Notes: generated from the letters alone by a model not told the origin. DNA of 64,000 nucleotides from Saururus chinensis (GCA_035235625.1 CP141147.1:6871001-6935000), one strand, 5' to 3'. Positions 34,770-48,824 are shown, counted from the stretch's first letter. A program made the numbers and translations.

Positions 34770-37634
34770 TACAAACCAAGAAAATAAGTTTTCATACCTT
34801 CTAGACTCATCTCAAATTCTTTATTCATCTGATTTTCAAAAGCATTGCTTTGCTTATTGGTGAAGCAAAATTTAATGTCATCTACAAAGATTTTTCATTA
34901 CCACATGCTTCCCAAAAAATTTTTTAATAAATAGGGTCTTGTCAGCATCACCCTGAACATATCCTTGCTTTGTATGGTATTGAGTGAGTCTTTCATACCA
35001 TATTATAGGAACTTCCTTCAAAACATACAAAGCTCTCTTTAGTTTATACACATAGTCTAGATGATGTAGGTCTACAAATCCTTTACGTTGTTTTGCATAT
35101 ACCTCTTTTTTCAAGTTGCCATTCAAGAAGGTGCTATTGACATCCATCTGATCAACTTTGAACTTAAGATGACATGCCATAGAATGTAGAAGTATGATAA
35201 ACTTAAGTCTTGTTGCAAGTGCAAATGTCTCATCAAAATCTATTCCGTCAATATGGGGTGTATCCTTTAGCCACCAGCCTCTGTATTCATCTAGTGTTTT
35301 TTGTAGATCTATTTTGTTCCAATGGGTTTGTCACCTTTTGGTCTTGAAACCAAGACCCAAATATCATTTATTTTAAACTAACTAACTCTTCTTGCATTGC
35401 ATTGATCTAGTTTTTATCCTAAAGTGTGTATTCAATCTACTTGGGTTTATCAAGTGACACTTAACAAGCATAATTCACTTGTTCTTCAAGATGGTGTCTA
35501 GTTCTCATGGCATCATTCATGTCACTTATAATGTTGGTATCAGGACGATGCTTTTGTACCAACCTAGTACCTGATGTGGTGCTTCTCATGGTTTAACTCC
35601 TTCATCAATGTTTTCATCAATCTCCTCTTATCCTCCATTGTCATATGATCATGATTGTCACCGTTGTTTAAATTTTCATTCTAACTTGTATTGCTAAACA
35701 TTTGAGGTAAATCAAAAGTATCATTAACAATCTCATTATATTATTTATCACACTTCATGTTGTTTATTCTCATTAACTTGAAAGATCTACTTGTTATGGA
35801 ATAATTGAAGAATATGCCTTCGTACTCTTGCTATCAAACTTCCTTAGAGTCTATCTCTAAGGATATAACATGGACTCCTAAAGACTTCAATATTTGACAT
35901 TTGGTTTCTTCCCCTTCCATAACTTATGGGGACTTTGGACTATCCCATGTTTCAAGTAGACTCTATTTAGGGTGTTTGTGGTGACAATTTTAGCCCAAAA
36001 ATGTTTGGCTAAGTTTTTCTCTTGAAGTACTAGCCTAGTCATTTTTTAAATCATTCTACTGTCCCCCTCAGTTACTCCATTATGTGTGGGGTTTTAGGGG
36101 CAGAGATTTCTTGATGAATTACATATCTCTCACAACACTCTTGGAACTTATGGTCAGAAAATTCTCCTGCCCTATCGCTTCTAATATGGTAAACCCACTT
36201 TGAGGCCACAAATTTTCTTTAGAAAAATCAACCAAGGTGAACTGAGATAGGTCATCTACCATGGCAGGATATACCTCTTACCACATAAATTGGTAGTCTG
36301 GATTGGACCCATCAGATCCATGTGCATCAACTCAAGGGGTTTTTCTATTTTAACATGCTTTTGTCTCTTATGTAAGAACTTTCATTGTTTACCTTTTAGA
36401 CAAGAACCACACATAAGGTTTTCATGAATTTTAAATATAAGAGCACATCTACCAATCCTATTCTTTTCTATTATAGCAAGCTCTCTAAAGTTCACATCTC
36501 AAAGGTGTTGATGCCACTAGTATTTTCAAGCAAAAACAAGTTGGCAAAGTAAACAAGATCAAGATAGTAGCAACTATCATTAGCCCTACTACTCTTAATA
36601 CAAGTAACTTTAACATCATTAGTAAAATAACAACATTTTCTAAATTTCAAAATGAAACCAGAGTCACAAATTTGGCTTATACTTCATAGATTTTCTCTCA
36701 AACTTTTAACATATGAAGCACCATCAAAATAGGATATTCCAGACACAAGGTATTCCTACACCATCTACTTGGGTTGAGCTATCATCTCCAAAATTACTTT
36801 TTATGCAAATTTTTCTATCAAGTGTATGAATCTAGATTTGTCATTTCTTATGTGTTTTGAATACCCACTATCTAGATGCCACATATTTATATGTTGAGCT
36901 TGCAAAACAGTCTAGACTATTTAGCATTTAAATTTATCTTTCTTAACCCAAATAAGCACCTATCTTTTGAGTGAGTTTACGTGAGTTATAAGAGTGTTTT
37001 TCACATCCTAAGCTTTGGATAGTTGTTTTAGATTCTCACCCATCTATTTAATTGTTTCACCAAGTCTTGTTGAACATTACTTCTCAATTTTGGTGTCTTC
37101 TCCACACATTTTGTCATGCTAGACTAAGCTATGGCACTTTGTTCTTTCTTAGGAGTTAAAATTCTAATCAATTGCTCAAAAGTTGAAGAACTAACACTTT
37201 CACATTAATTTTAATAGCTTGCACAAATTTTGTTACTCTTAGGAAATTAGAGTTTTTAAAATTAACAAAGCCTAAACCACTTTTATCATTCCCAAACTTT
37301 TTGAAAGAGATGATTTTATCAAGTTTTTATTTGCCTTCAAAAAATTCTTGCGATTCTTCATTAGAGATTTTCATGTCTAATTATTTAACTTTCATGCCCA
37401 AAGACTTGTTTTCATTATCACACAACTTCTTGGCATACAAAAGTTTTACCTTTTTTCTATCTGCAACAACTAGTTTATTTTTTAATGATTCCAATTAAGA
37501 ATAATTATGATTATTTCTAAAAATGACGAAACCAAAAATCACTAATGACATTCCAAACATTCTACTAAAATCCATATTAAAGTTTGACGACCTCAAACCA
37601 CACAAGATAAGACATTTACTCCTCAACTGCCACT
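34770..37634 (-). mobile_element. SIRE-like Ty1/copia coding remnant, heavily decayed
   Basis: RT remnant at 34878-35180 (KVDQMDVNSTFLNGNL, HHLDYVYKLKRALY, WYERLT), with the catalytic YxDD region lying just downstream. Integrase-like sequence lies about 35700-36500. A gag/coiled-coil stretch with a KSGLGF-type phrase lies about 37000-37500. The order is correct for a minus-strand copia element, and the HHPDYVYKLKKALYGLKQAP-like block is characteristic of the SIRE/Maximus group. Breaks are very numerous, so it is an old fossil. No LTR in matching orientation was found. Confidence 0.72.
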
Positions 37635-39520
37635 TGTTGGTTTTATAACAAACTTATAGTTGAAATACAATGCCCCTAGTTTAAAATATGAATTAAGAAC
37701 TATGAGATGTACGTCATTTATATATTACAATTTCTAAAGTTGCTTTGAATACAAATGTGCAAAATCCTATGTGTCTAGCGTATATCAAAAGTATAAGAAT
37801 TGTGATACAATATAGTTTTATGTGGAAATCCTCCCTAGGAAAAACACAAGACACTCTATCTAGATCAAATTATGCACTACATAAAAAAAATATAAACTTA
37901 TTGATATAACAAAAAAAATATTTCTTTCCCTTCAGCTTTGTCTTCACACCACTCTAACTATGTAGCATCATCTCGATGGTTTATTTTAGCTGCATTTAAC
38001 TTGACCTCCTCTAGTAGTTAGATTTGAATGATCATGATCTTCATAGAAAGTCTATTAGCTATGAATAATCCTCATTGATTTTCTAGGAATATCTCTATGA
38101 GAATTGGTAAATAGCTCCAATCTCAAACCTCTTATCACATAAAAAACAATTCATTAAACAAAATGCATATACGTGAATTTTTGTTGGATTATAATAGATA
38201 AATAGAACTCTCTCTCAAAGCACAATAGCCATAAAAGCTCTCTCCTCTCCCTAATCACTAAAGAAGAATCACAATTTGTCAAAACATTTGTGGTTTATGT
38301 CTTGTAATTGACTTGATTTTTATGATACAAAATATGTCTATTTCATGTGTGTTTTTAAGTCTTAAGAGTATTAAGAGATAGATTTGGAATTGATTAACTT
38401 GAAAAATTGGAGAAGAAGTGTTCTAAAGATATGAAGTGTAAGACTTAATCAATGTGATTGTGTTTTGAAAACAAGAAAGGTAAAATTCACACATAGACAT
38501 AGACAAACACTTAGGATTTTGATTGAAATGCCTTATTTGAGTGTTCAAATAGGAATGGGATAAAAAAAAAATCATATAATTGTTCAAAATCAATTTATCA
38601 GGCTTAAATATGAATTTGGATTTTCTATAAAAGACTAAATGATCGAATGTCCAGCGGAAAGATCAATTGGAATCAAATTTGTTCAGTTTAGAATAGTGAA
38701 AGATCAATTACAATATTAAAAAGATAGATTAGTTTCATTAGGGTTGTGAGTAGAACAAGGAATGATCTATTATTGCCATGTGGAACAATTGCCTATTATA
38801 AGTTAATACGGGATTATTTTCAGTCCTACTATAACTAATACCCTAACTAACTTAGAGAGCTATATAAGGACCTTATAATGACAAATTGGGAAGAAGGAAG
38901 GAGGAATTTTTCAGAGGGAAAATAGAGAGCTATCTTATTCCTTCCATCATCATCATTATCTAAATTGATAGGAGATTCATGAAAAAGTGAGAGCTTGGAT
39001 TCTTAATCACTTTATGAATTTAGAAGAAAGGTTTTGTTAGACTACATCACACCACACACAAGGAGATTGTTAGAGCATATTAAGGATTTTGGTTAGAACT
39101 TCATCAACAATCAAGAAAGACTTTGATTGAAGATTATGCTATAGAAGAAGAAGACAAAGATAAAGTTCAAAGGAAAAGAAACATGGACTTTGGTGGCGAG
39201 TTCCACTATATAATGATATCATTATGAACTTAGAGTCTTGCAAGATCTATATCTTCATAATGCATTGGCTTTAGCAAGGATAGGTTGCATGGTTTTTTCC
39301 CTAGTTTGAGTTTGGGTTTCTACGCTAACAATCTCTTGTGATGATTTTGGTAGTGATTGATATATGATTTATGCAAGTGTTGCGGTTTAATTTTCTACAC
39401 ATTTAGGCCACATCTTGTAGTTCGTTGCCTTGCAAATTATTTGGACTAGAGGCCTTTAGGTGACCCTCAACAAAGTGAAGGGTATTAAACTTAGAATTGG
39501 TATATGAAGAATTTTGTTAT
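37635..39520 (+). mobile_element. SIRE-like LTR, plus sense
   Basis: It opens with TGTTGGTTTT at 37635, the usual start of this LTR group, and runs to a 'ttccctagtttgagtttggg' and 'cacatcttgtagttc..' end region near 39500. A tatataagg stretch at 38870 could be its TATA box. It appears to have entered the minus-strand copia remnant. End coordinates are approximate. Confidence 0.5.
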
Positions 39521-39839
39521 TTTGATTATATATATAATATGATTGATATTTGTTGTATAATTGATATTGTCATTGATTTCTCTAAATTGCTCTTTATACA
39601 TTTTGCGTGTAATTGTTTCAGAGTGCCTATTACTTATTATAGTGATTTTGAGGAATAAGATGAGGAAACTCTTATTGGAAAAGCCATTGGATGGGGTAAA
39701 AGGATTAAAAAACCTTAGAAAATTGTCAACTTAAATGAGAAGACAAACTCAATTTCCAAGTCAATAATTTAATTGGCTATGCATAAGAAATCATTAGAGT
39801 AAGGGGTTCATATAAGAACATATGAGGTCATATGTAATG

Positions 39840-41150
39840 TAATTAGCTAATTTTGATGATCAAAATAATGTCATCAAAATAATGTCAAAACTTTATGTAA
39901 TATTTTAATGTTTAAGAGTTTGATTAGATTTAGTTGCGGTCAAATCAGATTTGGAATTGCAAGACTTGGAAAATAGGAGCAGGTGTATTTTGAAAGTTCA
40001 AGGATGAAGACTACATTGAGTATTGAAGATTTGAAGGTAGGATACACACTCTCATACACAATTAACTTAGAATTAAGTTTAAATAATGTATTCGAGTGAT
40101 TTTGGAAGTTTAAGGATATTCTACGTCAAAATCTAGAAAATTGTTCATATGGGATCAATGACTTTTGAACACAAGATTTATTGAAATTGATCTTTTAATG
40201 ATTATTTTTCATATATCAAACCAAGGCAGACATCAATTGATTGCTTGCTCAATTGATTGATCAATTAGCAATTTCATTTAGGTAGAGGTAGTACATCAAT
40301 CGATATATTGCTTGTTGAAATGATTGATCGCTTGAACCCTAAGTTACCTAGTTTAGGAATTTCGAAAAGAGGTTATTTTCTACTTTCGATTCTTTTACCC
40401 TAACTGACTTAAAACATTATAAATGGGCTAGGTATGGATAAAATTGAAGAGAGGAAAATCATTGTTCAAGTTAACAAAAAAGACCTCATTAATCAAGTTG
40501 AGAAAAAAGAGAGACCTTTTGCCTAAATTTTCTTGATTCATCATTGATTTATGAGAGAAATTTGTTGATGGTGAGAGAGACTTAAGAGAAACACAACAAT
40601 AGCACAACACACACATGGGTTTGAGGAGGAGCAGTTGAATCTTCATCAATAAGTGATTGAAGAGTTGCAAGACAAATCAAGAATCAAAAAAAGTTTTTAT
40701 TGAGGAAATAGAAGGAAACAAAGATGAAAAAGGGAGGAGAAAAACTTCAAGAGGAGTTCTCAACAAAAGACTTGAAACCAAAACTCTTAAACAAGGAGGA
40801 GAAGACTTGAAGGCCATTAACAAGAAAAGAAGGAGTTTTAACCAAAAGGAGTTTATGTTAGAATCTCAAAAGAGGTAGGTGTTTTGTAAGAGGTCTTGCA
40901 ATAATAGTGCATTCATTTGGTCTAGAGAAAGACAATCATAGTATTTTACCCTAGTTTGGGTTTTTAGAGTAAAAATTCTCATGTCCTTTGCATGCTTGTG
41001 ATTTTGTGATTTAATGGATTGATCATAAATGCACATAGAGTTTAATTTTTTATTGTTTTCACTAAGTAAATAATTTTTTGTGTATAGAGGCTAAAACTTT
41101 TAATTCTTACTTTATTTGAACTACTAGTTTTAGGAACTCTTTAGTGATAC
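39840..41150 (+). mobile_element. Second SIRE-like LTR, plus sense
   Basis: It contains a block of 'attgattg/caatcgat' words (40230-40330), a tataaat at 40422 as possible TATA box, and the 'ttttaccctagtttgggttttt' end phrase near 40950. The gag-like stretch after it is on the same strand. The borders are not sharp. Confidence 0.5.
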
Positions 41151-41159
41151 GCTAAGTCA

Positions 41160-42000
41160 ATTAGATGGATCTTAAACTCTCAGTTCAACACTTGAAAGCT
41201 TAGCTTGAGAAAGAAATAGAAAATCTTGATCCCTAGAGAACAAGCTTGAGTCTTCTAATGAGAAGATTAATTCATTCAAATATGAGAAAATAAGCCTTGT
41301 TGATAAGATAAATTCTTGGAGAATGAAGTGCACAAGAAAATAAAGACAAACAAGACTGATCTTCAAAAGATTGAATACTTGATTAATGAATTGAAAGCTT
41401 CTCAAGAGAAACTAAAATTATTTATCGTAAGGCAAGAAAAATTAGATAAGAATTCGTACATGGGACAAGTTAGTAGAGATAAAAGAGGATAAGACCATAA
41501 GAGTCAAATTATTCTAGTTCTAAGGGTGTCACTAAATTTGCCAAGTATATAAAATTCATGCACACTAGGAAGGTTGATCTACAAATTGTACACACCTTAA
41601 AAAAAGAACATCTTATGAATTGAAGTCCAAAGTCTAATAATAAGAAGAGACAACACAAGAAAAAATAAATTTTTTCCTTAATTAGACAAATTTATGCTAT
41701 GAAGTACAACCTAACTTGTCTTAGTCAATGTGTCATGAGAGAATCTAAAACCAAGGGAAGTTATGGGGCTTCAAGGTTGAGGAAGTTGCTTAAGAAAAGG
41801 AAAGGATATAACTTTCAACATAGGGAATCTCATACCAAAACCTATGATGGTTTGGATGAAAAAAGAAGACTTCGAGAATCTTAGGTCTCAAACTGGAGAT
41901 TAAGGGGTTTTTTTCCTACTTCAATACTTTAGATTGCTTTAGGATTGGTTGGCTAAGTAAGGCCAAATGTGAGATACTCTTAACTTATAAAATTTTATCT
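41160..42000 (+). mobile_element. SIRE-like gag remnant
   Basis: Plus-strand frames give a Lys/Glu/Leu-rich coiled-coil (KKIKTNKTDLQKIEYLINEL, ASQEKLKLFIVRQEKLDK) of the kind at the C-terminal side of SIRE gag, then a short KFAKYIKF segment. The rest of the element is absent. Heavily decayed. Confidence 0.5.
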
Positions 42001-42229
42001 CTATTGTCCATGTTTTGGTTCTTTTCACCATTTGGGACATGTTACATTTTCCCCATTATTTTGTTTTTACATGATTTTTTTCTTTCAAAGGTTTTAATTA
42101 GAAAAATCAAACAATCAAAAACATAAAAAAAATTAGTTAGTGATTTAACTTATGAAATTTGTTTTTATTATTTTTAATGTTCATACCAAAGTCTAAAAAA
42201 TGTTAATTCACAATTAAGCTGAATACACC

Positions 42230-42400
42230 ATGATGAATACTCCTTCTTCTTTAACTAAAAGAGGAATGCACCAAGGCGAGTGAAGATCAATTTGATTTTC
42301 TTCGTCTTGATATTAAAATTCTCTAATTTTGAAAATCTTGTACACATAATGAACAAATCTTGATTTTCTTCGTCTTGATATTAAAATTCTCTAATCATGA
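42230..42400. repeat. ~80-bp direct duplication
   Basis: 'ttgattttcttcgtcttgat' plus attaaaattctctaat occurs at about 42291 and again at about 42361, a local tandem duplication inside otherwise unassigned AT-rich sequence. Confidence 0.8.
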
Positions 42401-43214
42401 TACTAATTTTTTGAACACTTGAAGACATAAGAATTTAGATTCTAGTAGGGTCTAAGTGATCTAAAATTGGAGGAACTTGTTAGACTTCTATATAGATTTT
42501 GAAGGTTGAAATTCCTTGTAATTATTCATGTCAATTTTATATTTTTGAAAAAGAAATTATCCTTGTAAATATGATGAAAGGGGTATTTAGGATATACTAA
42601 GCTAGTATGAAAGCCAAACAATTCTTTTATGTTTAGGGTTTTTCAAATAGATTTTCATACTTTTGAACCTTTAGGATAGTTTCATATTCTTATATTTACA
42701 TTCCTTTCAATTTTCATATTTTTTTATGACTAAAAGATTTTTTCACTAATTGTCATGTTGAACTTTTGAAAACTCGCCTATTGTAAATTTTTTGAAATTC
42801 ACGCAATTTGTGGAAAAATTAATAGTTTTTGTAGTTGTAAATCTAGTTTAGAATGTTCAATCTACAACTTAATTAAATTTATAACAATTCTAAGATAAAA
42901 ATGCTGCCAAGAGTATTTTCATAAATTCAAATTTTGGCTGAATTTTTTTAAAGAAATTTGAACAATTATAGGATGATTTAATTGTTTATTTTACTACCTA
43001 GTGTAGCCTTATCCTTAGAAAATTTCTTATCTTTATATGGCAACAGGTCGTGTGAGTGGCTCACACGTGAGCATGTCATGTGCTCCATAGTCCAGAAATT
43101 AATGGGAGAAGTATAGGATTAGGTCCATCAAATACAAGAGGTCTAGTGTTTTTGAGTGGCACACAAAGTGTATCTGATGAATAGCCCATCATCCTTTGTG
43201 GAGAGATTCTTTTT
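42401..43214. other. Unassigned AT-rich sequence
   Basis: No coding, RNA or element-end signal seen. It is probably decayed retroelement or ancient intergenic DNA, bounded on the right by the MULE end. Confidence 0.5.
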
Positions 43215-43660
43215 GGGAAAATTATTTATATAATATTAAAAACAATTACCGAAATTGCGGATTTTGAGAAATATTTCCCAAAGTGGTGTCTCTTTCGGCA
43301 TGTAGGCGCGAGCCAAGTGCTAGTGCCTACATGGCTTTTTTTTTAAAAAAATTTTGATTTCATCCTACGGAAGTACAAAACCAGGTTTAAGTTGATTTTG
43401 TCCTTCCGAAGGATGAAATACCCACACTTGCTTTTCGATTCAAGAAAGAATGATGGTGTTGATGTTTAAGGGTGGATTTCGTCCTTTCTAAGGACAAAAT
43501 CGGTGTTTAAGTGGATTTCATCCTTGCAAGGACGAAATTCATTCTACAATGATTTCGTCCTTCGTAAGGACGAAATCACAAAACTTGAATATTGCGGCTT
43601 TTAAGTAGTGGACGAAATCCATTCAATAAGTTTCATCCTTTGAAAGGACGAAATCTTATA
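43215..43660. repeat. MULE left terminal region with repeated ggacgaaatc motif
   Basis: The terminal stretch is followed by 'catgtaggcgcgagccaa..cctacatggc' and then at least eight gatttcgtcc/ggacgaaat words in alternating orientation between 43360 and 43650. The same words are arranged similarly in the foldback at 17930-18010 and 18583. Such an array is a reasonable candidate for transposase binding or hairpin formation. Confidence 0.8.
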
Positions 43661-43696
43661 GAAATTGTTTTTTAGATAACTTAAAATCAGAAGCAA

Positions 43697-43840
43697 CCCA
43701 TGTCCCTGTATAACATTACATATGTTCCACAAAAAACATACAAATATGTCCCTGTATAAATATCACATATGTTCCACACAAAACATATAAATCTATCCAT
43801 GTGTAACATCACATATGTTCCACATAAACAACATATAAAT
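43697..43840. repeat. Three ~58-bp tandem units in the MULE gene 3' flank
   Basis: 'catgtccctgtataacatta' plus catatgttccacaaaaaacatac is repeated three times with small changes. It lies just downstream of the stop codon of the mobile-domain gene (minus strand). Confidence 0.88.
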
Positions 43841-43949
43841 CACAATAATATCAACACATCAAATGATTAGAAAGTCTATGGGTAGTATATAAATTACATA
43901 CAGTGTTCACAAAATGTTTTAGTGTTTACAAAACAAACATATAACAACT

Positions 43950-44003
43950 CTAAGTCGCTCTACCTCTCCTACCCCTATGACCTCGACCCTGATTGTGTTG
44001 TAC
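43950..44003 (-). pseudogene. C-terminal tail of the MULE mobile-domain protein
   Basis: The last codons on the minus strand read VQHNQGRGHRGRRGRAT then stop. Arg/Gly-rich tails are common at the end of plant mobile-domain proteins. The rest of the protein lies at 54139 and above, across solo LTR B1. The shared TGTAC shows the two sides were contiguous before insertion. Confidence 0.75.
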
Positions 44004-47000
44004 TATAACATCCCTAATTTTTATGCAATTTTCCTGCATTTTTCTGCTATTTTTCTGCAATGTTTTGCTATTTTGTGCTCGAATTTTCGATGAAGAAATT
44101 TGACTCTTTGGCGCATCCGTATTTGTAATTGATCTCAATATTTGTAACCATAAGAGTTGGAAGTGGTGTTTAGTCACAGGTCATGGGCCTCGATGCGCCA
44201 CAGAAATGTTTGATCCGAAAACAGGAGTGAAAAGAAAGTGGCATGAAGCAAAAGTGAAATGAAGAGAAAAAAAGGAAAAAAAACAATATAAATCGGATTG
44301 AGGCGCGCCCGACCCTGGTAGAATAGTGAAGGGGGAAGCCTCCTTTACTCTATGAGGCCAGAGGGGCTACTGTTGCCAACTTTTGCACGGCTAGTCTTGG
44401 CCTGGCAACGCTGCCGCCGTCACACAGGCCTGGCCCCGCCGCCCGCCGCAACCCTCTTTGCCTTCTTTCCCCATTTTTGTTCACCTTCTGTATCAACCCC
44501 GATCCGCCGCTGCTGGCTGCATGGCCTCCAGCTCGTCGCCACAGCTACGTCCCAGTGAGGAAAACCACTTGACACCTCCATCCCAGCCTCCCCGCCCCTC
44601 CTTCATCGCTGTGAGGTAATACTATACCACCCCTTTTCTTTGTTTTTGAATCTGTGTTGCAGCCGCCGGTTGTGTCGCTGATGGCCGGCCGCCGCTGACT
44701 AGACTTTGGCGCCACCTCGGCCCAACAATGACAAGGCCACAACCCCCAACCCGAAACATAGCCTTCCCCGGCCCCTCCTCTGCCTATTCCTATCCTAAAT
44801 GGATCTCCGCCTTGTTTTTTCTTTCTCATGTGGCATCTGTTCTCCATGGCCAAATGTCGCATGACATCGGACCGATGTCTATTTGAATTGCCATGGTCCC
44901 GTGATTGTTGGATTGCCACCGTCTTCGAGGTCCATCCCTCGGCCCCCATTAAACCATTTGTGGTCCGGTAAAAATGCGTCTGCCGCCTTAGCCCGGAATG
45001 CCTTTGCCCCCGGCTAGATTGAGTTCCTTTGTTTCTTTTGACCGGCGGTTTCACCGCCACCGACGTCAACCAGGGGATAGCCGTAGACGCTAGGTTGACC
45101 CAACAACGACATGAGGCTACCATTCTCGGTCTCCCTTGCTCCTCCACAATGTACATCTTCTGCCCAAACCATGCCCCCAAACTTTGGGTTACTTTTGTTA
45201 GCGCCACCATGAGACCCACCCTATCCAACCTGACACCATGTGGACTTGGGTTGCCTGTCGTGGGCTCTGCCCCGGTCTAACGACAGCCAGGGCCAATACT
45301 TCTGGCCCGATTCCACCTCTGCACCCCAATTTCTCTTATGCACAGCCCAAAACTTGTGGGAAAGTGTCCCTGTTCCCGGTTCTTCCAAAGGAAAGTAGCA
45401 CTGTAGGCCACTAGTTTTGGGCCAGTGAAGGATTGATAGTTGCCATTCCAATATCCTCCATCGTAAATTGTGCTTGATGCACAATCTCTAATACAATAGT
45501 TTGAGTGTAGGTAGCCATTAGAAATGTTGTCAGCTTTGTCGGCCACTTTCTCTGGCCCTTAGTGCCCTCAACATTGTTTGGGCGACCGCCACTGGCGAAC
45601 CCCCACCTCCTCCGAGATCGACCAGCCCAACCCCATAAAAGACCTTTTTTTAGGGTTTGGCTGTGATAGCATGTGCATATGTTGTTCAATACCTGATTTT
45701 GCCTATGAGTGGTTGGGTCCTGCTCCCATCAGCTTGAGTAGCATGTGGATGAACTGACAACCTGCCCCCCTTTGGCCATCCTTTTGCCGCGCGCGCTTAA
45801 GTTAAGGGCATTGCCCTTGCAACTTTTGATGATTGACCGACACCACCACTAATGAAATATGACTGTCAAAGCCCTTCACTACCTCTCATATGTCCATGAG
45901 TATGCAACCAAGCCCTCTACCCTTTTGTGAGGCTTCAATAATGAAAAATCATTGCCGTTGCATGTGGTTTGCGGCCGATTTTAGTGTCTTGTGGTCAACC
46001 AAGTATTTTTAATAGCTGGCCAACCTTCAATTAGTCACCCTCCATTCTATGGTCGCTATTGCCATGTCTAGTGGCACGACCTTGAGCCTGGTCGCATTAG
46101 TGCGCCCAATCTTTTGCTTCGAGTGGAATTCACCTAAACTTATCGAGATTAATTCCAACATCTCTAAAAATTCTCGGGACAACAACTCTCTCAGTGCAAT
46201 GCTTTTGGCCGCCTATTCCTCCATCGACGCCGCCACCCTCGTGTGCTCACCATCAAACTCGTGTGGATTACAAGGTAGGGGACCTTGAACTTATAATTTC
46301 ATGATAGCATGCTTTGATTGTGTAGTAGCATGTTAGGAGTTTTAAATTTAATGTTTGGCAAGATAAATGCTGATTAAATGAGCATGTTTATGTATGTGAA
46401 TTATGCGTATGTTAGTGAAGAGCAAGGGTATGATAGTAAGTAGTTATTGAATTATATGTATGTGATTAGCGCATGGGATAAATTTGTGTGGTCGATGGGC
46501 ATGAGTATGTGTATTTGATTGTAAGTTTGTCTCAGGGGTATTTCATAGATTATGAAGTAGAAACTGCAATAGTGTCGAGTGAGGGAAGACGTAAGATTGA
46601 TGGACGAAAGTTGGACTTGACGAGATTGAAGGATTGGTTTGGATTGAGTTGGATGGTATGTTGGAGCAACGAGCAAAAGACTTAGGGTATGCAGGGATTT
46701 AGAAGACTTTAGGTTCGGAGTGCCTTTGATGGTTATGAGTTAGTGAGAATTAATAACATAAAAGCCTAAAAATGTAAATAACTCTAACGCATCATGTGAG
46801 TTATGTATATAATACCCTAGTGGATTGATGTACTACTTTTAAGACACATGTAAAACACTACCTTTTAAACACTGAGAGTTAGGGTTATTCCCCTTGCATC
46901 ATGTGACTTTGTGACCTGTAAAGGTCTTCGTGTCACTTACTAGTCACACCATTTCCATTTTCAGCCATTAATATCATTATAGGGTACCTTAACTATTACT

Positions 47001-48824
47001 TAACAAGGTTATCCAATTCAACGAAAATGGAATATACTACCCCTAAGGGCATTAGGATAATTATACCACTTTGGGGTATGGTACCCTCCCTTGGGTCATT
47101 CTAGTCATCTCACTACCCTTCTATTAATCCCAAGTCATTTTCCTCTCCTAAGGCTTCACTCTCAAATCGACTCGCGCTTCTATTTGCACAAATGTGGGCA
47201 GTCCGCTCAAGGGAGTATTTCCGTCATTATATTATAAGCCCTCTTAACATCCAATGGATCTAAAATTGGGCTCAAGGGTACTACCTGACTTTATAGACTC
47301 GGTGTAAATAACCTGACATTTACCGAGGTCGTGTGCCCCTTGAACCAACCTTGGTTGACTTAACGGTTTATGATTAACCTTAGGGGCAAAATAGTCAATT
47401 ATCCACTCACTGGGATTTTTCCTCACTACATGTTTTGGCCTATATTTAGGGTACCCATTAAACTCTTACTGAGAAATTTTCTAAGTTTTTAAATCCACTC
47501 GTAGGCCCTTGAACTGGAGCCCTTGAGTCGGTTAAGTGAATATTACATGCAATTTACATACAAGGGGTAAAAATGTCATTATATAGACTTTGAGATTTTT
47601 TTACCAATTTGAAACTTAGCCAAAACACTCCTAATCCTCTCTAGATATATGAGTAAATTTTTAGATTTTTTTTAACACTTTTAACCTCCTAAACAGGACC
47701 CGGTTCATTCCCCTCTTTATTTTGATTTTTCTTTTTTAAAATCAAACCTAACCCGGGTCTTAATAATATGGTTCGGGTCGACAACCCGCAATGCGGATCA
47801 TCTTCCCCACATCCGGCCAGAGGCAAAAATGCCTCTGGCAGTGCCACCCCTTGCCTCCACAGGCAGGACGCCGGCTAGGGTGGACCGGATCACCATCACA
47901 TGGCGATTTTGACCGCCCTGGCCTGGCTGCTCTAGTGACCGGCCGAGCGACAAAGCCCTTTTTTTTTCCACTACCTGTGCGGCGGATGGCTACCGCGGCT
48001 GGGAGACATGCCAAACCTATATGGATCACCATCGTCCGTCAATTCTAGTGGCCTTGGTCTCATCTCCGGTAGATGGCTGCCCTTCCGCCGCAATGCGCCC
48101 ATCAATTGTCGTCGGTCTGTTCCATCGGAGGGGAGGAAGAAATTATAACTGTAATGCCCGGGGTTTTTTACACACTTTCCATAAAATTCATAGAAAATTT
48201 TTGCAATATAACGTCTGTAAATCGGAGGAAAAATGACGAAATCAAAACCTGATAAAACAGTTTATAATTTAAAACACTAAACATCCATTTTCCATCTAAA
48301 TATTTTCATCACACGGTCAAACATCGTACGGCCAAAGCAAATATCATCAGGCGCTACTCGAAAACACACGTACGACTAAATTGCTATGATCATAGACTTT
48401 AAATACAAATCCCTCCCAGACATCCCTGAGTGCAAGTCCCATAACAGTCCACAGACTAATCCAAATGAAAGTCCAGAATATAAACATCTTAACGTCTCGT
48501 CTCACCCAATACATCGGATCATGGCACAAACAAACTCGCAATGAGTCAAGCATATACCTGAGTCAACGGGAAATCAATCCACCGCTAAAATGAGCATCCA
48601 TCTCCAGGAGCTCTCTGTCACAAACCTACAAATGCCTCCCGAACAATGGGGCTAAAAAATAGGGTAATGAGTATTTTCATACTCAGTAGGAAAATACCCA
48701 GTAGGGGAGTTCTAAACAGTGAACTCAGTAAATTCATAAATACATGCATTCATGCAACTCAAACATGAAGTAGATAGGCATATCAATATCATGCTCATGC
48801 ACATACAAACATACCAAATGCACT

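Noticed and set aside
35194-37498. Independent plus-strand genes in the copia remnant
   Set aside because: The plus-strand frames are shadows of minus-strand copia sequence.
43950-44177. Single 75-residue gene spanning the B1 border
   Set aside because: Only its last 17 or so codons belong to the mobile-domain tail. The rest is LTR B1 sequence read through by chance.
44352-45689. Long GC-rich open frames on both strands (also 51120-52464 and 59018-60819)
   Set aside because: They lie inside LTRs with clear target duplications, are open on both strands because stop codons are rare in GC-rich DNA, show no domain, and do not agree between the three B copies.
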